A DNA stretch of 54,562 bases, from the NCBI RefSeq assembly GCF_000971975.1, contig NZ_LAQO01000050.1:1-54562 (forward strand), given 5' to 3'. The position numbers and the translations under genes were made by a program. Shown piece by piece: positions 50,051 to 54,562 of this stretch (position 1 is its first letter; every line of letters starts with the position of its first letter). Below the pieces are notes generated by a model. The model saw nothing but the letters and a program-made list of their open reading frames with translations. It did no database searches and was not told where the DNA came from. The stretch comes from Paenibacillus algorifonticola. GTDB taxonomy: Bacteria; Bacillota; Bacilli; Paenibacillales; Paenibacillaceae.

Positions 50051-53000
50051 TTGCTGAAAGGTTCGATGAGAAGTTTGCGGTTGGTCATATGCATGGTAAT
50101 GCTCTTATTCAGTTTTTTGCCTTATGGCAGCAAGCAGGTGTTCGCGGAGGAATTTAATCTTATACATAATGCTGGCTTCGAGGATGCGGAGTCCGGCGTA
50201 CCTTTGTCATGGACCCAGGATGTATGGGAAGCTGGCGAGAGCATCACGCGCTTCACGCTGGAGCAGTCCGATGTTTATTCGGGCACCGGCGCGGCTAAAA
50301 TTCAAAACTTTCAACCGAACCATGCCAAGTGGATACAGAAGCTGACGGTTAGTCCGGACGCCTATTACCATGTGAGCGGCTGGGTCAAGGTTTCAGATGC
50401 GAAAAGCGATGCAACCGGTGCGAATCTGTTTATTATAGGGGTGGGTGATCCATTTCCCCAGTTGACCGATACAGCGGGCGAGTGGAAGCTGATCGAATTC
50501 TACGGCCGGACAGGCCCGGAGCAAAAGGAGCTGCAAATGGGCATCAGCCTGGGCGGCTACGGGAGCTTGAACACGGGAACAGCGCTGTTTGATGATTTGA
50601 AAATGGAGCAGCTTCCAGCAAAGCCGGAAAACGTCCAAATCATGTCCTTCGAACCATCGAAGCTGACAGGTGGTGGTGGCGGAGCATCGGAAACTGAAAA
50701 TATGGACCCGAAAAAGATATCCGCTTTTCCCGTATTATCGATATCGGCCTTATTCGGTCTCTTGTTTGTTTTTCTCTATCGGAAAATGCTTCGCACGCAG
50801 CCGCTTGGCAAGTCAAGCACCTCCTACCGTGGCTGGCTGATTGCCGCTATGGCGGCTGCTCTTATTTTCCGGCTATGGATTGCCATTAAGGTACCTGGCT
50901 ACGTCAACGATATTAAAACCTTTATGTTCTGGGCGGATCGCGCCTATCAGAATGGCGTACAGCATTTTTATGAAAAAGGGGTCTTTGCAGACTACCCGCC
51001 AGGCTACGTCTACATTTTGTATGTTCTTGCTGCCATCAAGTCATGGTTCAGCATAAATCCGGATACAAGCGGAGCAACGCTGCTGTTCAAGCTCCCGGCC
51101 ATCGTGGCCGATCTAGTCTCCAGCTGGCTCATTTACCGCTTTGCCAAAACAAAGCTCAATCCAGCAGCAGCGGCAGGCCTTGCCCTGCTCTATGTCTGGA
51201 ACCCGGCGATCTGGATCAATTCAGCGGGTTGGGGACAGGTGGATTCCTTCTTCACCCTATTCCTCATTATGGCCATTAGCAGCATGGCAGGGGAGCGTCT
51301 GGAACGAGGCGGTATCTGGTTCGCGCTTGCTGTACTCATTAAACCGCAGGCTTTGATTTTCGCCCCGGTTGTATTGCTCGCTTACTGGCATAAACGGGAT
51401 TGGAAACGTGCCTTGCTAAGCGTCGCTTATGGCGTGATCGCTTTTCTAGTATTTGCTGCTCCGTTCTTCTTGAACAATGGCGGTTTGATGGGCGTTATTG
51501 AGCTTTACAAAGCGACGCTGTCCTCCTATCCGTACGCAACGCTGAATGCGTTCAACCTATATGCGCTTACGGGAGGGAACTGGGCACCACTGGAGAGCAG
51601 CTGGCTTGCACTGACCTATAAAACATGGGGCAACATTGCCATTGTATTAGCTGTTATAGCCGCACTATGGTTCTCCTTCAAGGGCAAGCCAAAGCGCAAT
51701 CTTGGCAGCTCATATTTTATTGCGGTCATTCTCATCACAATTGTCTTTCTGTTTGCAACGAAAATGCATGAACGTTACCTGTTCCCGGTCATTTTGCTGT
51801 ATGTTTTCGCCTATATCGAGTCTCAGGATCGGCGGCTGCTCCATCTCCTGATGGGATTCAGTGTCACGCATTTCATTAATGTTGGCTACGTGCTTGCATT
51901 TAGCGAGGCAGGCCAGCATACGGTGACCGACGGCATTGTCATTTTGTGCTCGATTACGAATTTATGCTTGTTCGCGTATTTGCTGTATGTCGGTTATTCT
52001 CTCTATGTAAAAAATGATCAAAAACCAGTTCCTCCACTAACGCAGGAAGAACTGCGTGAAGCAGACCGACAGGCAATGAAGGAGCTGGAGCTGCAGAGCA
52101 TCCCTAAGGGCAAGGGACTGCAATCATCTTCCCCAGACAAAGGCAGCAATAAGCTCACTCGCAAGGACTGGTGGTGGATGGGCGGTATTACCCTTGTCTA
52201 TGCGATTGTGGCGCTGCTTAATTTGGGCTCGTTTAACAGCCTTAATACAGGCTGGAAGCCGCAGCAGAATGGCCAGAGCTTTTATGTTGATTTTGGCCAG
52301 ACGCAGCAGCTGGAGCGGGTTAATATGTTCGGAGGCGTGGGGTCCGGCAAGCTCAAGCTGGAGTTTGGGAATTCTCCGGATGCCTGGAGCGGCGGCGTAG
52401 ATGTGGAACTGAAAATCGGCGATGATCTAAAATGGCTCGTACAGCCGCTTAACGTGAGCGCGAGATATGCCAAGGTTACAGTCGCTTCAACTGGCTTTTC
52501 ACTGCAGGAAATGGCCTTTTATCCGAATGGAAGCGATCAGCCGCTTTCTATTGGAGATATTGTTTATATCGGCTCTAATGCGGCAGCGACCGATGACCCG
52601 CGTTTTGGTCCGGTCGAGCATCTGTTTGATGAGCAAAGCTCGGCTGCTTACAAGTCGACTTATTGGAACGGCTCATACTTCGATGAGATTTATCATGCAC
52701 GTACCGCATACGAGTTTCTTGAGGATTTGCCGGTATATGAAAATACACATCCGCCACTAGGCAAAATACTCATCGCCATCGGTATCAAGCTGTTCGGGCT
52801 CAGCCCATTCGGCTGGCGGATCATTGGAACGCTGTTCGGCATTGCGATGATTCCGCTCATGTATATATTCGTGCTGCGGCTGTTCCGCTACCGCACGGTT
52901 TATGCAGCAGCTGGCGCGATTTTGCTGGCGGCCGATTTCATGCATTTCACACAGACGCGCATTGCAACGATCGATGTGTACGCTGTATTTTTCATTATGC

Positions 53001-53947
53001 TGATGTTTTACTTCATGTACCGTTACTATAGAATGAACTTCTATTTAGTAGCGTTAAGGAAGACACTCGTTCCGCTTTCGCTTGCAGGGGGCGTATTCGG
53101 CATCGGTGCAGCATCCAAATGGATCGTCATTTACGGCGGGGCAGGGCTTGCCATTATGCTGGGCCTATCTTTGTTCGAGCGGTACAAGCAGTATGCAGCT
53201 TCCAAGCGTGCGCTTGCATCTGGAACGGTGAATGCCGAGCTGAGGGAAACGTATAAGCGTGTCATTCAAGCTTTCCCGCGCAATACGCTATTGACGCTCG
53301 CGAGCTGTTTGGTTACGTATATCGCCATTCCGGCTGTCATTTACAGCCTGTCCTTTATGCCGGTGCTGAACGCAGGCGATGGCAAATATACATTTGAAGG
53401 CCTTGTAAGTCAGCAGGAGCATATGTATTCTTATCACAGCGAGCTGGTTGCTACGCATCCTTATTCCTCGCAGTGGTGGGAATGGCCGTTTATGAAGCGC
53501 CCGGTGTGGTATTACAGCGGCAAGGATTTGGAGAATGCTAATGAAGTGTCGTCAATTTCCGCTTTCGGCAATCCGCTTATTTGGTGGACGGGGCTGTTCG
53601 CGGTAATAGGTGCTTTCTATATAAGCATTAAGCGCAAGGATAAACGCATGTATATCGTCTGGATAGCGTATCTGTCGCAATACTTGCCATGGATGCTGGT
53701 GCCGAGGCTTACGTTTATTTATCATTATTTTGCGATGGTGCCGTTCATGATCATGGCAATTCTCTATATGTTCCAGACGGCAGAGGAAAAAAATCCGAAG
53801 TGGAGAAAATATCTAGGCCTCTACGTCGCGGCAGCAGTTGTGCTGTTCATTATGTTTTATCCCGTATTATCCGGGTTGCCTTTCAGCAAGACATATGTGG
53901 CTCATATTTTGCGCTGGTTCCCAAGCTGGGTGCTCTACAGCGGCTAG
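50051..53947 (+). CDS. Giant membrane protein with two GT-C glycosyltransferase units and lectin-like domains
   Basis: This roughly 1298-residue protein has a signal peptide (cleavage near VFA-EE, about 32), a carbohydrate-binding-like beta domain (about 35-195), a membrane helix (about 226-247), then a first GT-C unit with many helices (about 265-655, YVNDIKTFMFWADRA, DYPPGY). A discoidin-like beta segment follows (about 735-845). The second GT-C unit (about 870-1298) is typical of protein O-mannosyltransferases: DEIYHARTAYEF with Asp878-Glu879 and THPPLGK with His900. Such enzymes use polyprenyl-phosphate sugars on the outer membrane face. The TTG at 50051 is chosen because AGAGGTGA lies 7 bases upstream. 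The flippase gene gtrA follows. Substrate unknown. Confidence 0.85.
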   Translation: MLKGSMRSLRLVICMVMLLFSFLPYGSKQVFAEEFNLIHNAGFEDAESGVPLSWTQDVWEAGESITRFTLEQSDVYSGTGAAKIQNFQPNHAKWIQKLTVSPDAYYHVSGWVKVSDAKSDATGANLFIIGVGDPFPQLTDTAGEWKLIEFYGRTGPEQKELQMGISLGGYGSLNTGTALFDDLKMEQLPAKPENVQIMSFEPSKLTGGGGGASETENMDPKKISAFPVLSISALFGLLFVFLYRKMLRTQPLGKSSTSYRGWLIAAMAAALIFRLWIAIKVPGYVNDIKTFMFWADRAYQNGVQHFYEKGVFADYPPGYVYILYVLAAIKSWFSINPDTSGATLLFKLPAIVADLVSSWLIYRFAKTKLNPAAAAGLALLYVWNPAIWINSAGWGQVDSFFTLFLIMAISSMAGERLERGGIWFALAVLIKPQALIFAPVVLLAYWHKRDWKRALLSVAYGVIAFLVFAAPFFLNNGGLMGVIELYKATLSSYPYATLNAFNLYALTGGNWAPLESSWLALTYKTWGNIAIVLAVIAALWFSFKGKPKRNLGSSYFIAVILITIVFLFATKMHERYLFPVILLYVFAYIESQDRRLLHLLMGFSVTHFINVGYVLAFSEAGQHTVTDGIVILCSITNLCLFAYLLYVGYSLYVKNDQKPVPPLTQEELREADRQAMKELELQSIPKGKGLQSSSPDKGSNKLTRKDWWWMGGITLVYAIVALLNLGSFNSLNTGWKPQQNGQSFYVDFGQTQQLERVNMFGGVGSGKLKLEFGNSPDAWSGGVDVELKIGDDLKWLVQPLNVSARYAKVTVASTGFSLQEMAFYPNGSDQPLSIGDIVYIGSNAAATDDPRFGPVEHLFDEQSSAAYKSTYWNGSYFDEIYHARTAYEFLEDLPVYENTHPPLGKILIAIGIKLFGLSPFGWRIIGTLFGIAMIPLMYIFVLRLFRYRTVYAAAGAILLAADFMHFTQTRIATIDVYAVFFIMLMFYFMYRYYRMNFYLVALRKTLVPLSLAGGVFGIGAASKWIVIYGGAGLAIMLGLSLFERYKQYAASKRALASGTVNAELRETYKRVIQAFPRNTLLTLASCLVTYIAIPAVIYSLSFMPVLNAGDGKYTFEGLVSQQEHMYSYHSELVATHPYSSQWWEWPFMKRPVWYYSGKDLENANEVSSISAFGNPLIWWTGLFAVIGAFYISIKRKDKRMYIVWIAYLSQYLPWMLVPRLTFIYHYFAMVPFMIMAILYMFQTAEEKNPKWRKYLGLYVAAAVVLFIMFYPVLSGLPFSKTYVAHILRWFPSWVLYSG

Positions 53948-54013
53948 TGTGCTAGGAAGATGAGTTATGCAAACATTTGAGCGAAGAAGATAGGAAGACA
54001 AAGGAGCGGCAAC

Positions 54014-54430
54014 ATGTCCCAGGGTACAATGAGGCAAACAATCAGGCAGTTTATAATGTTTAATATGATAGGGCTCGTAAATACGGCTGTCGATTTTATG
54101 GTGTTTAGCCTCTTGGTATGGCTGGGCGTGTACTTCGTTGGCGCACAGGTGATTTCTTATGGAGCAGGTATTGTGAACAGCTACGTTATGAATTCTTGGC
54201 TGACGTTTGGCAAAGGGCCGGAGCAGCGAAGAGAACGCAAGTTTGATAAAGCACAGGCGATAAGGTTCACTATTTTGAGCTGTACGGTTCTTGGCCTGTC
54301 GTTGCCCCTATTGTATTTCGTATCTGAAAAGATGCTTGTTAACGAGTGGCTAGCGAAGCTGCTCGTTACAGGGGTGACGACAGTGCTCAATTTTATCGGC
54401 AGCAAGAAGTGGGTTTTCCGCGGCAAATAA
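54014..54430 (+). CDS. GtrA family membrane protein (putative polyprenyl-phosphate-sugar flippase)
   Basis: A 138-residue protein with four membrane helices. The GtrA pattern is clear: RQFIMFNMIGLVNTAVDFMVFSLLVWLG, VISYGAGIVNSYVMNSWLTFG and a C-terminal LLVTGVTTVLNFIGSKKWVFRG. Family members are thought to move polyprenyl-phosphate-linked sugars across the membrane for GT-C enzymes. Its place directly behind the giant glycosyltransferase gene fits a donor-supply role. AGGAGC lies upstream of ATG 54014. Confidence 0.93.
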   Translation: MSQGTMRQTIRQFIMFNMIGLVNTAVDFMVFSLLVWLGVYFVGAQVISYGAGIVNSYVMNSWLTFGKGPEQRRERKFDKAQAIRFTILSCTVLGLSLPLLYFVSEKMLVNEWLAKLLVTGVTTVLNFIGSKKWVFRGK

Positions 54431-54479
54431 GGCTTTGTAACGTCCGGAAAAGGCTATGTAATGCGGGTTTAATAGAAGG

Positions 54480-54533
54480 AAAAAGTTTTTTTGAAAAAAC
54501 ACTTGCAATCCTGTAGGCACCCGTGATATATTA
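54480..54533 (+). promoter_or_regulatory. Probable rRNA operon promoter with upstream A/T element
   Basis: TTGCAA at 54504 and TATATT at 54528 are 18 bp apart. An A/T-tract (AAAAAGTTTTTTTGAAAAAA) precedes it, and GAGTCGCCGCTGAGAC follows, similar to the leader starts of Bacillus rRNA operons. In B. subtilis rrnW lies right after lysS. The 16S gene itself is outside the window. Confidence 0.65.
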
Positions 54534-54562
54534 TATGAGTCGCCGCTGAGACATACGGCAGA

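Overview
This is chromosomal DNA from an aerobic endospore-forming Firmicute, most likely Paenibacillus or a close relative. The evidence is gene order (spoVT, mazG, rqcP, yabP, yabQ, divIC, S1 protein, spoIIE, vWA protein, yabT, tilS, hpt, ftsH, coaX, hslO, PpiC, cysK, pabBAC, folP-folB-folK, XRE, dusB, lysS, then an rRNA-type promoter). This follows the Bacillus subtilis region from spoVT to rrnW closely. Strong GGAGG ribosome sites, frequent TTG/GTG starts and moderate-to-high GC protein sequences also fit Paenibacillaceae. The assignment rests on remembered synteny, not on a database search.

Positions 1-9600 are accessory. A TnpB gene cut by the window edge, with an IS200/IS605-type right end, is followed by a guanidine-I (ykkC) riboswitch and a terminator. 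These control a guanidine-assimilation operon: two DUF1989 subunits of carboxyguanidine deiminase, a biotin-dependent urea/guanidine carboxylase and allophanate hydrolase. A nitrate/taurine-type ABC ATPase gene follows behind its own promoter-like sequence. The next gene, expected to be the permease, breaks off after about 45 codons inside a terminator, so the transporter looks deleted.

Positions 9969-25000 hold the sporulation, cell-division and translation-quality block. Where B. subtilis carries spoVB, this window has two AT-rich genes on the minus strand: a secreted protein with a hydrophobic C-terminus and a small four-helix membrane protein, possibly a toxin/immunity pair. spoIIE has a promoter with a 21-bp spacer and Spo0A-box-like sites, as in B. 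subtilis.

Positions 25000-49900 are housekeeping: ftsH, a BMP-type nucleoside ABC transporter (nupNOPQ), NAD synthesis (nadABC), coaX, hslO, a parvulin-like foldase, cysK, the p-aminobenzoate/folate operon, dusB, greA and lysS. Positions 50000-54430 encode a giant membrane protein with two GT-C glycosyltransferase units and a GtrA-type flippase. The window ends in a probable rrn promoter.

The most striking unexplained feature is a family of about 100-bp non-coding repeats. I count eight clear copies (9969, 21146, 27218, 32494, 39152, 40380, 40481, and 45918 inverted) plus one decayed copy near 47157. Each can fold into two nested hairpins, copies differ by compensatory changes in the stems, and several begin exactly at the T-run of a terminator. 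This looks like a mobile, structure-conserved intergenic element.
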